From Mesaphorura yosii (Eukaryota; Arthropoda; Collembola; Poduromorpha; Tullbergiidae), in assembly GCA_009869945.1 (NCBI GenBank), contig WIXG01000034.1, forward strand, positions 124,001 through 188,000: 64,000 nt of DNA, written 5' to 3'. Made by a program: the position numbers and the translations under genes. Every line of letters begins with the position of its first letter. The first letter of the stretch is position 1. The notes beneath the pieces are model-generated. The model searched no databases. It was not told where the DNA came from and worked only from the letters and a program-made list of their open reading frames with translations. Of the stretch, positions 25,501 to 40,400 are shown in pieces.

Positions 25501-26926
25501 TGGCCAATGTACACATTAAACATGCTAATCTTTCGCCCATCTTCTCGATGATGTTAAGATTTGAATTCAGACTCAAGAACTCGAGTTTTTTTTTGGAAAT
25601 CTGCACTGGCGCCCTCGAATAGAGATTTGCCGTTTCGAGCTAAGGGTTAGTATTTGTGCTTTCGAGCTGCTATTCGCCCGAGATCATAAATCTGTTATTG
25701 TGAAACGGTCAAACGGTCCTAAATTTATGGCTTTCCATTACTTTCAAGTTTATTTGTTGCCGTAATGCGTTTTTTCTCAATTATTTACACCTTATCTCCC
25801 TTCTTGTTTTATCGCTGATGAATGGTGGCAGGATCTGCTGTGAGCCGAGTCATTTCGGATTTAGAATTCCGTTTCTTCGATTCGAGTCAAGGTTTGTTCA
25901 GATTACCGATTACGCGTACTTTGTACACAATGCAGCCCAACAACCAGCATACCACCCTCTGCGCTGTTTGTAATTTCCGTGGTATTTAAGGCGCTCGAAA
26001 CTCTGGGTGTCAAAACACCAGCGCTAATGTTCCTACTACCGTTCACGGTTCGCGTTCAGCAAATGAGCCCACGCCACGGTCCAAGGGAAAAAGGCAGAGC
26101 CAAACAAAATTTCAGGTGGAAATGGAAACAGAAAGCAATAATCGTAACGATTCGGGCCGTAAGATTATTAAGGTAATAATAATGAATTGCTAAATGCATG
26201 CAACCAGAATATTCAATAAATTTCTGTGTTCTGTGGGGTTTGTGTTTAGATCCAATTTCACTTCAGGAGGGTGATAAATTTTGCACTTATGCACACTGGT
26301 TACTGGCTGCGTGGACTGGTTTTGCAGCTTAATGAAACCTGAGCTTTGAGCTCCAGTTCTTAGTGACCGACTTATTGCAGCACTGCTAATGCGAATGCAC
26401 GCACTCCTTCGCCTTCATTATGACCATGGCACTCGCTCCAGTTACCTTTGATATGAGTGCACCCTCGTTAGACTTGCTTCATTAGTTGCAAGGACTTTGT
26501 ACTCCTTTCTCCATTACATTGCTTGATTCGATCCAATCCAAAATGACCGTGCCATGCCATTTGATCATAAATTTCAGCAGTAAGAAAACCGAACACGTTA
26601 ATTCGAATCCTGGCCCAGGAGAAAGGAAATGTTTATCTAGACTTCTGCACCATTATAATGCCCAAAGTTTCTCGAATGCGTCATATTTCATTCCCAACAT
26701 GTTTATGCATGTGCGAAAAGTGAAACCATTCTTAATAATCGTAAAATTTCTGAAATCTCATTTAAAGTCGTCGAGCACACAAAGTATGCTGCTAAGTACG
26801 GTGCACTCGTTCGCCTGTGGTATCGAGACCACAGAACACTCACAAACTGGAACCACTTCATAATAATAATATTATTAGTTTTATACGCCTTGGTTTTTGT
26901 CAGATTAAGTTTGTGTATATATTTCT

Positions 26927-26964
26927 CTTGGCTTGGCTGCCTGCTTGGCTGGCTGGCCGGCCCA
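26927..26964. repeat. CTTGG/CTGG simple repeat
   Basis: An imperfect run of GGCTTGG, GCTGCCTG and GGCTGG units ending in GGCCGGCCC. Boundaries are approximate. Confidence 0.45.
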
Positions 26965-29900
26965 AGTTGCGAACCACGTCCGAGCTGCGACTGCGACTCT
27001 GCTTTCGCGTACGAAAATAATAAGAGTCAATTTAAAAATTTATGACCACATAAATTAACAACGTGGTCCTGAAGAAGTGAAACGAGTACAAAGTTTTGGA
27101 AAGAAAGCAAAAAACAAAACACCTCTCGCTCTTTTATATGTAAATTTTTCTCATTTAAAACTGTTCACTCTCATTTGTGCAATGATAAAAATCTTAATAC
27201 GCACGCTCTAAAGAGCTCGTTCTTGGAGGCTTGATCCGAGTTTATCTAGTTTAAAAATGAATTATGGGACACGGGCTTGACATAACAATGCTGAGGAGTG
27301 GAAATGGACACGACTTGCTAACAATGCATGGCAAGGGACCAAGAATATCGAATTTCTTGCGTCTTCGTCTTGACACAATGCACCGCGATAGCGATTTTTA
27401 TAACTTATAAGGTAGGTAGTGTAAACACGCTGCAGGTCATCTTATCTTGTAGTCGAGAAGTTGGAACTCATTACGCATTCTGAGAAGAAAGTCGTCAGCA
27501 GAAGAACAGCGGACCCTATAAATATATTAAATTATAAACTTGTTAAGTAATAAATTTTAAAATGGGTTGGCAAACCTTCCAGAGCAAGTAATAAACGAGA
27601 GATCAGGCACTTGTTTTACTTTTACATTCATAATTTCAATTTCGGAATAAATGAGACTCGACTGACTCGATTCCAAATTATAATTGCACGTGAATGCTCG
27701 CGCTGGGCTTCAGCGTTACGTGATTATATGACGCAATATAAGTGTACAGCCGCTTCAGACCATGCTGGAACCCTGACTTGGAAATTTTCGAAGCCCTTAC
27801 AGCTTCGCTTCAAAGAGCAGAACTTACGTCTTGAGGTTATTAGTCAACGAAATTCTATTCAATCGACCGGCGTGTAATAAAATGATTACTTTGTCGTACT
27901 CAGAACACGATTTCTGAAAAGGTACAATGGTAAAGTGTTCATTGAATCCGTTGATTCGGTCCGAGCTCGAGCCTTTGAGCCTGAATCCTTTTGTCTTGTA
28001 TTAAAAATTGAAGTTTATTAATGCAGTCATGAAGTCATAAAATATAACAGAAGCCCAAGTCCAAGAACAAAAGGAAAAAACAAACAAAAAAGTTCGTTTC
28101 GCGTTCTGGAGCCTGGACTTTGCCGCGAAACGCGTAACGCGTATCCGAACCGAGACTCGCTCGCGTCTGGATCTCTCGGGTATCTGTCAGTCACTCAATG
28201 TATGGAATAGAATAACATGTCCCGTACGAGCACGGCGGGTACATTCTGTGAAGTCAGTCAGTCATGGTTAATACGGTTATTATTATAATACGAAATTTTC
28301 GTCCATGCTCGATATAATAAATTATTTTTCACCCTTTTGTAAGTTTTACTTCCCAGAAAGATCTGCCATGAGCCATCGGTCACAATGGAAGAAGACATTC
28401 GAGAAACAAAAGAAGAGCTTCAAATTTTCTTCGGTTAATGCCAAGGCTGTACACTAACCGTAACATGTTAGTACAGATTCCCAAACCCTTCCCTTTCCCT
28501 CGGTCGTTCCTCAGATGGAAGGATGCGAGACGAACTGACGAACCTAACGTGCCCATATGGCATTTTTCATAACTTCATGCCCGTCTTCCGATGTTTGCAT
28601 TGTCTGGTCTGGTGCCTGGAATCTTTTGCCGTGCCGTGCCTTTCCTCATTCCAGCAAAGGAAATTTGGATCGGAGCCGGAGAGATTAAAAAATGAATTAC
28701 TCTCCAAATTTTCGGCTAACAATAACAAAACAGCATGGACGATGCTCGGACGTGTTGTGTGAGTGTGATAAATATGTGTTGTTAAAATTAATGTGCCGTA
28801 CGCGTTTTTTTCTTCCACAAATTTCATAAATAAACAATGTAAAATTAAAAGAGGGACCCTTGCAGCCTTGCCTCATAGGAAATCGTAAAGCATGTAATCA
28901 CAGCTGCACCAATTTGCTGCGGCGTTGGCCATAATTTGACTGAGTCGAGACGCGACTTTGACAAGCAATTGCTCTAATTGTAAGGGCTCGAAAAATTAGT
29001 TGCCGAAGGTTCGGGACACGAATTCCTATGTAATGACGCCATTTCCTTCCCGAAATTGCTCCGGGTCGATCAATAATGAACCCTTTTCTTCAAATTATGT
29101 ATCATCCGACTTCATTTAAGGAAAGCCATGATTGTCATTATTGCACGTCGAAGTTGAGAAGAAAATTGTTATTACTTCTTATCATGTGGCAAAAGATTTA
29201 TTCACTACATTTCGAAGCATTTGAGAAGACGGAGCGACATCATCCTAATAACTTTGCTCCCGTGTTAGAACCCAGAATGGGCAAAACGCAAAAGTAAAAG
29301 TGTCAGTTTGTAAATTCATTCAGCAAAGTTTATGATTCATTAAAACCCCACTTGTAAACAAAGATTCCCATTTTGACACTGAATACGCCATCATTCTGCC
29401 TGCACAGTAGCACTTAAAATATGCAAAATGTGAGATCTTACAAAATTATAGCTACGCATAGCCACATCATCAGCCGTGTTTCACCGCACGTATCGCACTA
29501 GTGCTAGTGCTCGTGCTGGAATGAAGCCACGATTCTAATCGTAGGATGTCATTTAACGCGGCTTTTATGATTATTATTATTACCACACCACCCTTTGCTT
29601 TCCTAGTCTTGCACTGCGCTGGTGCACTTCCACAGGATGGTTTAATCTTTATGATTCAGTCAAGAAGCAGTATGATAGTTTTTATCGCTCATCCCGTAAT
29701 AATGATAGACCAGAAGCTCCAGTCAAATGAAGCCTGGTTTGGTGGTTTGTAACTCATTTCATTTCATGCAATTCATATTTTCAATTTACATATTTTGCTC
29801 TTCTCCTGCATCGCATCGCTATTATTAAATGCCTTAACCATTTCTGCTTTTCACTTTCCACCATTTCATTTCATTCGTGATTGAGAATTCGTGCTCGAAA

Positions 29901-32900
29901 TGACGGGATGCAATGACAACGCAGGCAGTCGAACGCTAACGCATCTTCATGGTGCTGGCGATGGAACTGCACGCAGGAATTGGTGATAATACGCCAAGTG
30001 AGTGAGAATATTTTCAAGAAATGAGATTAACTTCGCGTGAGGTCTCACGTGAAAGAAGTTGTAATTATTTTTTAGTATTATTATTATTTCGGCTGATGTG
30101 GAGAAAAACAAACAACACAATAAAACAGCGTCCAAATGTGATGCACTTGCAATAATACGTGCGTGGCAGGTCTGTCCTGTGCCTTCGCCTTTGACTTGAA
30201 TGTGTCTTGCACTCCTTTCACGAAGCCTCACCTTGACTTTGACTTGGCTTGTATTTTATTAGGAAGTAAAGTTGTAAATGGTCGCATGTTGAACATTATC
30301 GCATTGTTTCTGGCCTTGTTGTCGTAATAGAAACATATCATTTAAATAAATACCGGGTCTTAATTGTTATCTTAGCGTCACTGAAATTGTTGCTTGCGGA
30401 TTTAGCGTTAAACTTGAGAAATTCAAAGTGACAGCGGAACAGTGAAGCTCTCATGCACTGTCGACTGCTGACTATCTATACGACGCTGTTTCCGGCCTCT
30501 GAAATTATTTTAACTAGCAAATATATCTCTGGCAATGTGATGTTCGAGAAGTTGCTGTGCCGTGTTTAATCTCAATGACGCAGCCCCGTATTTGACTGCC
30601 AAGTAAGGGAATCTTTCGCACGCATTCGAGATTCAACTATCGACTTCAAAGGCAAGAGAATGAAAGATCAACAAAATGTCGTTCAGATTGTGTTGTGCTC
30701 CGTCGGCCCTGAGAGAGAAATTAAGACTCGAAGATGACAAGGTATTGCTTTCCAATTTTGTATGACTGATTGCTTATTGGTTCCCCGTCATAAAGTCATC
30801 ATCTTGAGTACTCTGTCTGGCCTGCATTACGTCGTTCTTCTCCCCAATCGTCCATCAGCGACTCCACTCCGACTTGACTTGACTGGTGACCGAAGTCTCG
30901 TCTCGTCTTGGTGCTCTCAAGAAAATGAGTGATGAGTTTTTCATGATAAATCTCTTTCATCCAGGTCCGTTATGGACTTGTTTATCCTCTTCGGGGCAGT
31001 CACTTGGGTAAAAACTTGGCTTGGCGTGGGGTTGTTTGTCCGAGAGTGCTTTTGTACGAAGAATTAGAATACGTGGCTGGTGCTTTCGGGAGAGTCTTTA
31101 CGTTGGACATATGCTGCCAGGCCACGATTGTTCAAGGTTGAAAGGTCTCGTTCACTCATCGCATTGTTTACCTAGAAGACTTGATTACTGCAACCGCATT
31201 TGAGGGAACCGTCAATTTGACGAGCTATGGCCGACGATGTGGACGAGAGAAAATTGAGACGAGTGACTACGACTGCGACACGACAATAATACTAAGAAAT
31301 CAATTTAAGATGAAAGTTGTGTTTCAGAAAGGCAAAACTGGCTTTTCTTCCACGCGGAAGAATTACGAAAGCTATTTTAAACTATGGCGAGCACATCTTT
31401 GTGCATGTCTGCGTGTCTCCTTCCCCCACACGAGCCGTATTGGCACGGCGGCACAACGACGAACGTATTGTCCTATTATATTTTACGACAATGTACTTGG
31501 AGCAGAAATGATCTGAGGGTGAGTTTCGTTTTATCTTTAATTTTCTGTCTATTGCACTCTTGCAATGCGCTGCACTGCCCTGGAAGAATCAAGAAAGTGC
31601 CGTGTTTTCTGAATTAAGGGTGGATTGAAGATCTGTGCGACTGTCAATAGCATCGGTCTTATTATTTCCACCCGGGTATACTGCAGAGTTCTTCTTACTG
31701 TACAAGACACAAGACACTGCATCACATGAACTATCAACCTCTCATTTCGTATAACAATACCAATTATCAGACCTTTCTTCCCAAAAGTGAGAAAAACGCA
31801 ATCGGTATCGGCAATAATTTTTCCTTCCTTATCCTTTCCAATTTGTTCTTCCAGCGCCGGGTTTCATGTCTCTGTGGAGTCTCACGCGTCAGATAAAAAT
31901 GACTGATTGAAATTGAACGGGTCATCCATCCATAATAAAGTAAACTCAATGACTAGCCTTGCCTCGCCTGGACTGCGGATGACTAATGCACTCACGCGGT
32001 TCTCCATTTCTCAGTTCTCGCCTCACTCCACATTTAGTACCGTTATTCGAGTCCATCGAGCCTATTTATTGACCAGAAGTAATTGATGCGCATCACGCCA
32101 AATAATGAGCTAAAGCTGTAACTCATGAACACAGATGAATGTCAGAACCAGATATGCTCATGCTGCATTGAAAGAAACATACTCTGATGTTGCCCTTTAC
32201 TTCATCAAAGAAGATGAAAATGTAATCGCAGTGATCAGTCATTCGTGAATTTTGATTGAATCGTTGATATAATTTATTTAATTTGAAGGGTACATGCGGA
32301 CTTTTCTTCGAAACTCAATAGCTCAATTGTAAGAACCCGGGAGTCAGAACTTAAATCTACGCCGTTAAAAGTTGAGACAAAATCTCAAATCGGCAGCAGT
32401 TTCTAAGTTTAGTTGTGCGATGTATGCAAATATTTGGGCCATCGGACAACTAAACTGCATCTGAAATTGCTCTGTTTACTCTCCATTATTATTGCATGAG
32501 GCCCATTTATGTATTCTTTTCTCCATCCGAGTGTACTTTTTGACTTTCAGCGAGTGCTCAAGCCTTGAGCGCCCGCCTGCCCGCCTGAATTCAGCATACA
32601 TACATATTTCAAGACAATAAGTTAAGTCCAAAATGCCCTTTGAGATTTACAAAAATAACTTTGGGCCCTGCCATTTATATTACACGCACTAGACACCGTA
32701 CGGATGCATGAAACCGTGCGTACGTACGTCGGCATACAACAATGTAATTTAGCTTTAGCCCAGTTGAGCGATAGCCACAGCAGTCATCATCTCTAAGCCG
32801 TTGAAGTTGGAAATAAATCACTTGGAGAATAACTACTTCGCTGAGCTCACTGTGCCACTGCACGACTGAAGTCACATTTTGTAGAAACTGCTACTAACCC

Positions 32901-33347
32901 AGTACCAATCCACAGAACATTGCCATATTGCATCGGCGCTTGCCGTCGCGCTTAGTGCTGGTTTGCTGACGGTGACTGCTGAAATGACATTATATATCAT
33001 CCAGGCCATTTCTACTTCCTATTGTCTTCATCTCGATGCCCAATTCCACCAAGCAGCAATGCCTTGGAAATCTAGAGAAAGGACGGACGTGAATAATTTT
33101 GCTCTGCTTTCTCCACGTTTGTGTTTGTGAGGACACACGAGATCTCATGCTCAAGTTGACTGCTGTCAGCACTGAATTCTTCATCTACTAGATTTCTTCT
33201 TGTTCTTTTCGTAATAAGCAATGCAATGCGCAAGTCATTCTGACAATTGACACGGGTTCGCGTTCGGTTGTTCCTTTAAATTAAAAACTGGAGACATGCT
33301 ACTGCTGTGAGTGAATTCTCTGGCACCGGTGAGGGGTAAGTGTTAGT

Positions 33348-33371
33348 GACAATAGGACAATAGGACAATAG
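33348..33371. repeat. Three perfect 8-bp tandem units (GACAATAG)
   Basis: The units occupy 33348-33355, 33356-33363 and 33364-33371 without mismatch. They lie just downstream of a donor-like GTAAGTG at 33337. Confidence 0.7.
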
Positions 33372-36300
33372 ACCTGATGAAAAAGGAGCAATAAAGCATT
33401 TTAAAAATGAGAGTAGGAATGCAGAGTTGAGTGCAGAATGCTCTGGGGAATAAAGGAACTCATTTGCATAAGACTGACTGTTAAGATTGACTGCTTCATT
33501 ACGATTTCGTCTTTGTAGACAAAGTTCAGTCTGTCAATGAATGGCACTTCTGTGGAAGTGACGGCTTAATTGAATTGAGCCATTTAATTATTAACAAGCA
33601 CAAAGACCGACAGAATTAATAAGCACAGCAGCAGCATCTTCGAAGTTTGCGCTCCTTTTAAGGAATTTTTTTTACTAGCGTTGTCTGTAAATATTTGAGA
33701 CAACAGAAGTGCAGCCAACACATCACCTCACGACATCAAAAAGACCGGTTCAGATTCTTTATCTTTGCGAAAATTTTATTTGAATAATTTCCTGATGAGA
33801 AATGTGCCGTACGACTTTGTCTAATGAAAAGGTGAGATTTTTATTACTCGTTCGCATATTTTCTGCGCGTTTAAGGAATGATAAATTCCGCCTGGCTAAT
33901 GTAAAGCACTAAATTTTTGTCGGTCATAAATTGTCTGCGTGAGTGCCCCAGCGCCTATGGTCTCCCGAGACGAGCGCGAGTGCCTTTGTCACAATCGGTT
34001 AATTTGACGGAATTTATCTGAAATTGCTTAAGGAAATACGCTCGCTCACTCACTCGTCTTAAAATTCTGTGAGTTCAAAAACTGGTTTTCGCATTGATGA
34101 ATAGCAGAAATAATTTGACAAGATTAAGATTATCGTGTGTAATGCCTCATGTTTGCTGTTGTTTCAAATTAAAGGATGTGGTCTCGTGAGATTAGACAGC
34201 AAGACAAGGGCTGAGAGCAGCGGATTAAGCACCACCTCAATCTTGTAACGAGATTTCTACTGCACATGCAAATATTAGCAGAACGAAATTCGTCTGATTA
34301 CGGAACGGACAGGCGGCCAGCCACGTCGCTCGTAGAGTTAAAGATTTACAGGTTTATCTTGTCTGATTTGATGAATTTATACCATTTTCAATGGAGATTG
34401 ACATTCAGGTATGCCATCAAGCATTCTGACTTTTCTTGATGAAATATGACTTCATTTGAGGAATTATCGGTTGTATAATTGTTCGCTTAAGTCGTGCCTT
34501 AATTTAGGATCAACTTTGACTGCGAGGCATGCGATAGTTCTTGAGCCGTATTTAAAGTATTTATTGAACTTCACTTTACAGCAATTCAGATTTATGTCAC
34601 CACTTTTCTCTGCCCGAAGCTACACTAGCATACCCAAATAAAGGTTACGACGCTGATTCCTGCTCGCTGTGCCCGAGCACGAACAAAATCCTGAATTCAT
34701 AACAAATCAGCACTTGGCTTTTATTGTACCGTACCAACAGCAGCCATTTATTTACAATGCCAAACATGCAAGGCAAGAATTTATGATGAGGAAAGGATTT
34801 AAGGTAATTTGTGGATAATTTGCATTATAAACCCGAAACGCATAAAATATCATAAATCAAATCATGATGACATTTTCTTTTAATAATGTCTCTTTTGTTT
34901 ATTGTTCAACAACACATTATTTTTGAAATATCTTCGTGCAGTTTCTTGTCTACAAGATCACATGCCATTCTTTAATGCGTCTGTTTGTTTTCTTGACCCA
35001 TCGCACCGTAAGCCGTAATGGTTTGAACACGAGTTAACCTGGACGGCACTGAGTTCGAAATCTCAGTCTGCATTCTTCAGTTATGTTTCAAGCGAATCAC
35101 AGGATTCTGTTACACGACTCTCTTGTGTTTCGTCGACTGTTGGCAATTTTGATTTTCCTTGCGATTTCTTTGCACAGCACAAATATCCGATTACAAAGAA
35201 TCGCACAAGATGTTCTTCTGTAAGAAATGTTTACGTTTCACACTGCAAGCCCAATTTGCCAGCGCGAGTCGCCGTTGCTCGCTCCGCTTGCGATTCAGCG
35301 TGAGCACATGCTCGGCTTTGTCCTCATATTTCATATTATATGACTAACGACGAAAGCTTAGGCTTAGCCGTAACGACTTGTTCGTAAACCCCGTTGACGA
35401 CAATATTTCAAATGAATGCACAGAGCGAACGCGAGAGATTTAAAGAAAAGAACAAAAGTAAATAATTTATTCCCATCTTGTATCTAAAAGCCATAAAAGT
35501 CGGCGAAAATGCTACAAATGTACTGTAAGGCAACAGTATGGTTTTGCAGCATAAAGCACACTTTGCACAATTGTTCTGGTGGGCATCTTGTACTTTTCTC
35601 GAGAAGTACCAGATGCAAGCTGTTTTCCGCATGTAAAAACGCTCTAAGACAAAACTCACATTTCTTCACGTTGATAGGTGATGATTTCTGCGGAAGCACT
35701 TGTATTACCCTAAAATTAATTCATTTTCACCTGCACTGCGTTCACAATCCCACAAGGGCTGGACTTTGAGAATGAAAGGATGTCCCCTTCAAGTATCACC
35801 AATCCGGCCAATCCCGTACGCCTTCTTGAGACACCTTCTGCTTTAACAGGAAACGCAATCAAATATTAGGCTCCGCACAGGAGCTTTAAAAACGTAGCAT
35901 TTTAGCCTAGATCCGGTACTTGTTCTTCGTGCATCGCATTGTGTGCACCATCTGGAACATTTTTTTAAGTTCCGACTCACACACTCTCCTTCATGTGTGT
36001 TGATAAACTTGGCATGGCATGTTGTTGTGTGGTACTACTTCATATCATTAAATCTAATTAAACAGTAGTGCGTAACATGGCACTGGCACTTTGAATGCCG
36101 TTATCATGAAAGCGGTGCGTCACGTTACAATTTTTTGTCTTTCCTTTGCACTGCATGTTTGCAACTTTTTACACCATTAGGCTCATTAGTCGTCAGTGCG
36201 GCTGTGGCTGTTGGTCTGAACCAGATCGACGATCATGCATGGCGCGGTTACGAGAAAGAATTCTGGGTGTAATGCGAAATGACACAAGAGTATGAAGTAT

Positions 36301-37395
36301 GGCAATTAAGAGCCGAGCCACGACTCATAAATAACGCGCATTTCTCGTTAATAATTCATATAATCACACTGGCTGGCAGCGCGCAGTTAATTCGCAATAT
36401 TTTAAATGGTACGCGACGGAACTAACAGTAAATGTGAAATATGTTGACTCTGATCCCGAATACTGCTAATTTATTAAGCCCTCGTCGCATTCTTTCGCGG
36501 AAAGTTTGTCACTGGTGCCTTGCCTTGCCTTGTCGCCTTTTTCTTTGCTTCGTCGTCTTTGCACATGCAAAGTACAAAGGGTTTGACTTTCAGTCTGTAA
36601 GAAAGAGACTTTTGGCCTCGGCTTATAAAATCCATCAACTCGTACACGTACGCAAGGCAAGATTTGAAAGAGAATGAACTCAACACTTGTTTTATCCCGG
36701 AATTCTTGCTAACTTGAAACTTCGTTTGTGCTGCAGGCTCACACTGCACTTCATTTGCATTCAAATGTGATGCACTTTTAAGGAGAAAATCCTTCGAAGC
36801 TTAACACTTGAGGTTGGCACGGAATAATAATTGAGTTGGTGAGCAAGGCGTCTTTGTGTGGCATAATTCAATTAGTGGTTTGTTGCACTCCCAATCATTA
36901 TTGTGATTGTGGCGAAGCTCCACATGAAGGCCCCGCGCGACGCAGTGCAGGCATGTCAGGAACTAAGCACTAAATGCTTGATTTTGGACTTGTAATGAGC
37001 AAACCGGCGAAACGACTCACGACACTTGCTGACTTACTCCTTGCTGTTGTATTGCAGTGCAAATGAGACAAGTCAATTCCAAGACATAAAATAGATGAGT
37101 CCTCTGGGATCTCATCTTCTTGCCTGGAATCTTGTTAAAAGAAGATTCATTAGCGTAAAGGGGAAAGCTAGTTTGGAATTTCAGCACATTTCAGATTTCA
37201 GTGCGAGTGCGCGTTGTTTACTGCGCTTGCTAGGCTGAACAAACGCCGCAGAATGAAAAGAAAAGAAATATTTTTCATCTTAGCGCTAAAAGTTGCAAAG
37301 ATAGTCAGCGGCAATGTTGTTGAGTCAAGGTTGACGCACTTGGCGACCAGTTACTGCAATTTTTTTTATTAACTTCTTGTCTCACGTCAAAATTT

Positions 37396-37420
37396 TGTCA
37401 TTACCGCTTTTTAGGTAAAC
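37396..37420 (+). other. Candidate recursive splice site (weaker), gene B intron
   Basis: The acceptor CATTACCGCTTTTTAG ends at 37414 and is followed at once by GTAAAC. The acceptor is good, with a longer pyrimidine-rich lead-in further upstream. The donor lacks the G at +5 and the acceptor is TAG rather than CAG. It is on the strand of gene B, 18.2 kb from its first exon. It could be a chance match. Confidence 0.3.
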
Positions 37421-40400
37421 TGTTGTTTAAATTAAGGCGTAATTGCGGGAAATAGCAATGGCGGAAGCACGAAACAGTCACTAATGGGATTGCCAGTCAA
37501 AATTGCGTCATCATCTGCTAATTGGCAACTTCTGACTTGAGACTAGCTTACTGAGTTCACATTTCTTAAAACAGGAGACTGAATAACTGCTCCAAATGTG
37601 AAGATTGAACAATGCACAATGCGGGCGAGTCTCAAAGAGACCGGTCAATTAGAAATTCCTGTCTTGAATTTTTTCATTATCACACCAAATCCGATAAGCG
37701 ACTTTTGGATTTTTACGCATAAAATCTCACTTAAAACCGAAGCCAACATCTTGGAGACGGCAGATTAGACCCACGATTATTCCTAAACAATAAAAGCCAA
37801 GCAGCAGTAAATTCACTTTCCCAGAATGCGAACACGGCCACGGTCAAAGCAGAGAGGCGTGTTAAGTTCGCATAAATTCTCCACTTTTTATGGCCATAAC
37901 TGCTCACACTTCTTTCTCGCTCGCCTTCGTGCGAAACTTATTACATCCGCCAAAGTCCAATAACTTGACCAAAATTTATACTCGCCAGATTACAAAATAC
38001 GTGCAGCCAAAAACACATAAAGTAGAGAAATTGAAATGGAAATGCAAGGAAACCCGTGGTGTGGTACACGATTTGGGCAATGCGATATCATTTTTCTTTT
38101 GACTCAACTCATTTTACAGGCCAACGGTCGTATTTGTGTTTGCTCCTTCGTGTTCGATATTTTAGCATTACATTTTAGCCTTGCCTTATGCCGAGCCGAG
38201 TCTAACATTTCTTCAGATAAGAAATCGTAGATGACAAATCATATCATGTGGCACGAGTACAAGCAGCCTCTGACAATATATTTAATGATGTCCGCATACC
38301 AAATCACAGCATGTTTGTATTTAATTTAGTATTTACACTGCACAGTGCGTTGCATAGAAAAAGAAAAATGTATTCTGACAGAATGACTGCTTGCTTAATA
38401 AGTTTATGAGTTGCAAGTTATCTGGCTTGGAATCCTCGCACTTGTGCGTCTTGCACCCATTAAGCCGAAACCTAATATCGTTGCACGCATAAACCTCGAC
38501 GAGATTAACTTATTAGCATCGTAACCTTTTCTTGCACTTTTGTAAATAATTCATGCACACAGCTTTCTTCCAGCGAGTGGCGACTCGCGAGTATGTGTGA
38601 ACTGCGCTGACTGTTATGCGATATTTTATTGTAAAACACGCTGCATAATGCATTGTATGCATAACGGCTTAACGTGCACGAATAAAAAGGCAGGCAGGCA
38701 AGCACGGCACGAGAAACGAGTTAGCGTACGAAATCAAGTGGAATAAGGATTTTATTTGAACTTGGGATTTTCTTCATCCCTTCTCACTACGGCGTAGCCC
38801 TGGCCATATGATTATTCGTGTATTATTTAGGCATTCATGAGTACGTGAGGAACGGAGCCGAATCGCGAATGGCGAATGGAAATTGAGAAGAAAGGCGAAA
38901 TTGGAAATGAATACAAATCAGGCAATATAAGATGGAAAGCATGAATGGGGTGTACGGATGCCAGTCTAGTCTGCATACTCAATATTAGTTTTCCTCGTAA
39001 TTCCTAATATCAATATTATAGAATCGTAGTGGCAGGCAGTGGCGGCGGCGACATGGCTGTGCAGTAGCCTCATGCGTCTAGCGCCTAAAGTGTGTTTGAA
39101 TGGGTGGATATATGGATCGATAGGATTTAAATTCTTTCAGGACGCACGTCTCAGGATGTGAAGGTGCTACTGCCACTCTGGCACTATTATGTAACGCGTT
39201 TACTTCACTTTAACTCTTTTCATTTTTTGAATGCCATTGCCCTGCCTCGGCTGCTGGAACTTTCTTTTCCGCGTCGCGTTCATGCAGGCATGGCAAGAAG
39301 GAGAAAATGAGAAAGTGAAAGTGTGATGTGATGATCGAGGCGAGGTGAAAGGCAAGACACCAACACGGGACATGAACGCGTTTCAAAGGTTATGTGATGT
39401 ACATGTGTAATGTGTGCTGAACATGTGACAATGGGGCCCTTTGTCATTTTCATAGCCCCGTTTCTTTTTGTGTCCGACGAACATGTGAGGCAGCTGGTTC
39501 ATGGACTCAGGTAATTCAGGAAGACTCCAAAAGAAATGTCATCCTGTTCGATTTGAAAGGACAATCCCCGAAATGTGAAATGTCACAGGATCTGAAAGTA
39601 ATTTTAATGTCTTCAATTTCAATCAATTTCCGTGAACATTCGCATCGATTTCCTCCGTTATCAATTATCCGTCGAGTCGACTACGTGGAGTCCTTTGTAG
39701 GCATTAGTCTATGGCCTGGTTAATTCAAGTACAGTCAGGTTCCATCACAGCCCGCACCTCATCATTAAAATCACTGAAGAAAGATAATCTGGATCAGAAT
39801 CTTCAAAGCAGAGGAAGCACCTCAATTATTCCAGACAAAGGAATTTCAGCCTGACGGTGACGGCAAGCTGGCTTTTCTTTCGTGTCATTCGCTCACTAAA
39901 ACGTAGAGTAATTCAAGCACTCGGATTATTAAAATCCCTCCGCATTATTCATGCAACATCTGTGAACCTGTTACGTGATACTTTAGAAATTCTTCATTGC
40001 GAGCTTGTCATCAGCTTGTACGTTACCTTTACTACACGCGTTTTGCTTTACGTGCTTTACACACGAATTTCTGTCGTACTTGTGTCTTTTCTCTATTTCT
40101 GTCAACTCATTAAGTAACATTGTTGGAAACCGCCACAATTTTTGTCCTTTATTAAATTGGTCTAGGAGACAACTCACATATTTTACGGGGTCTGAAAGTA
40201 TTCCAGGGTCCTTATTCAGCATTTTACCTTGCGTCATGAGCATGAGCTTGAGAAATGTATTTCTTGTCACAATATTACCCGGTCATATTTTTTTTATCTT
40301 TCCATAATCAACTTTTATGCCCCTTTTTCTTCGGCCACGAAGAATTTTTTAGTTTTACGACAATTCGCTTCTTCTGTGTGCCCTGAGCGGCGAGCGGCAA

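Larger units (their letters stand above)
19199..37413 (+). other. Presumed giant intron of gene B, first segment
   Basis: No exon was recognised on the plus strand. The segment runs to the weaker of the three juxtaposed splice sites (37414/37415). Small items inside: an Inr with a 5-of-6 DPE followed by a donor (23808-23851), a short pentameric CGAGC run (22501-22524), a CAGG/CTTGG-type simple repeat (about 26927-26964), and three perfect GACAATAG units (33348-33371). Several open frames of 60-130 codons have no recognisable domain. Confidence 0.45.

Noticed and set aside
31181-31516. 111-codon plus-strand frame next to a GTGAGT donor
   Set aside because: The frame stops just before the donor, there is no clear acceptor, and no domain is recognisable.
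34380-34415. Plus-strand ACATTCAG|GTATGC as a further ratchet site
   Set aside because: Good donor, but the acceptor lead-in is purine-rich (GGAGATTGACATT).
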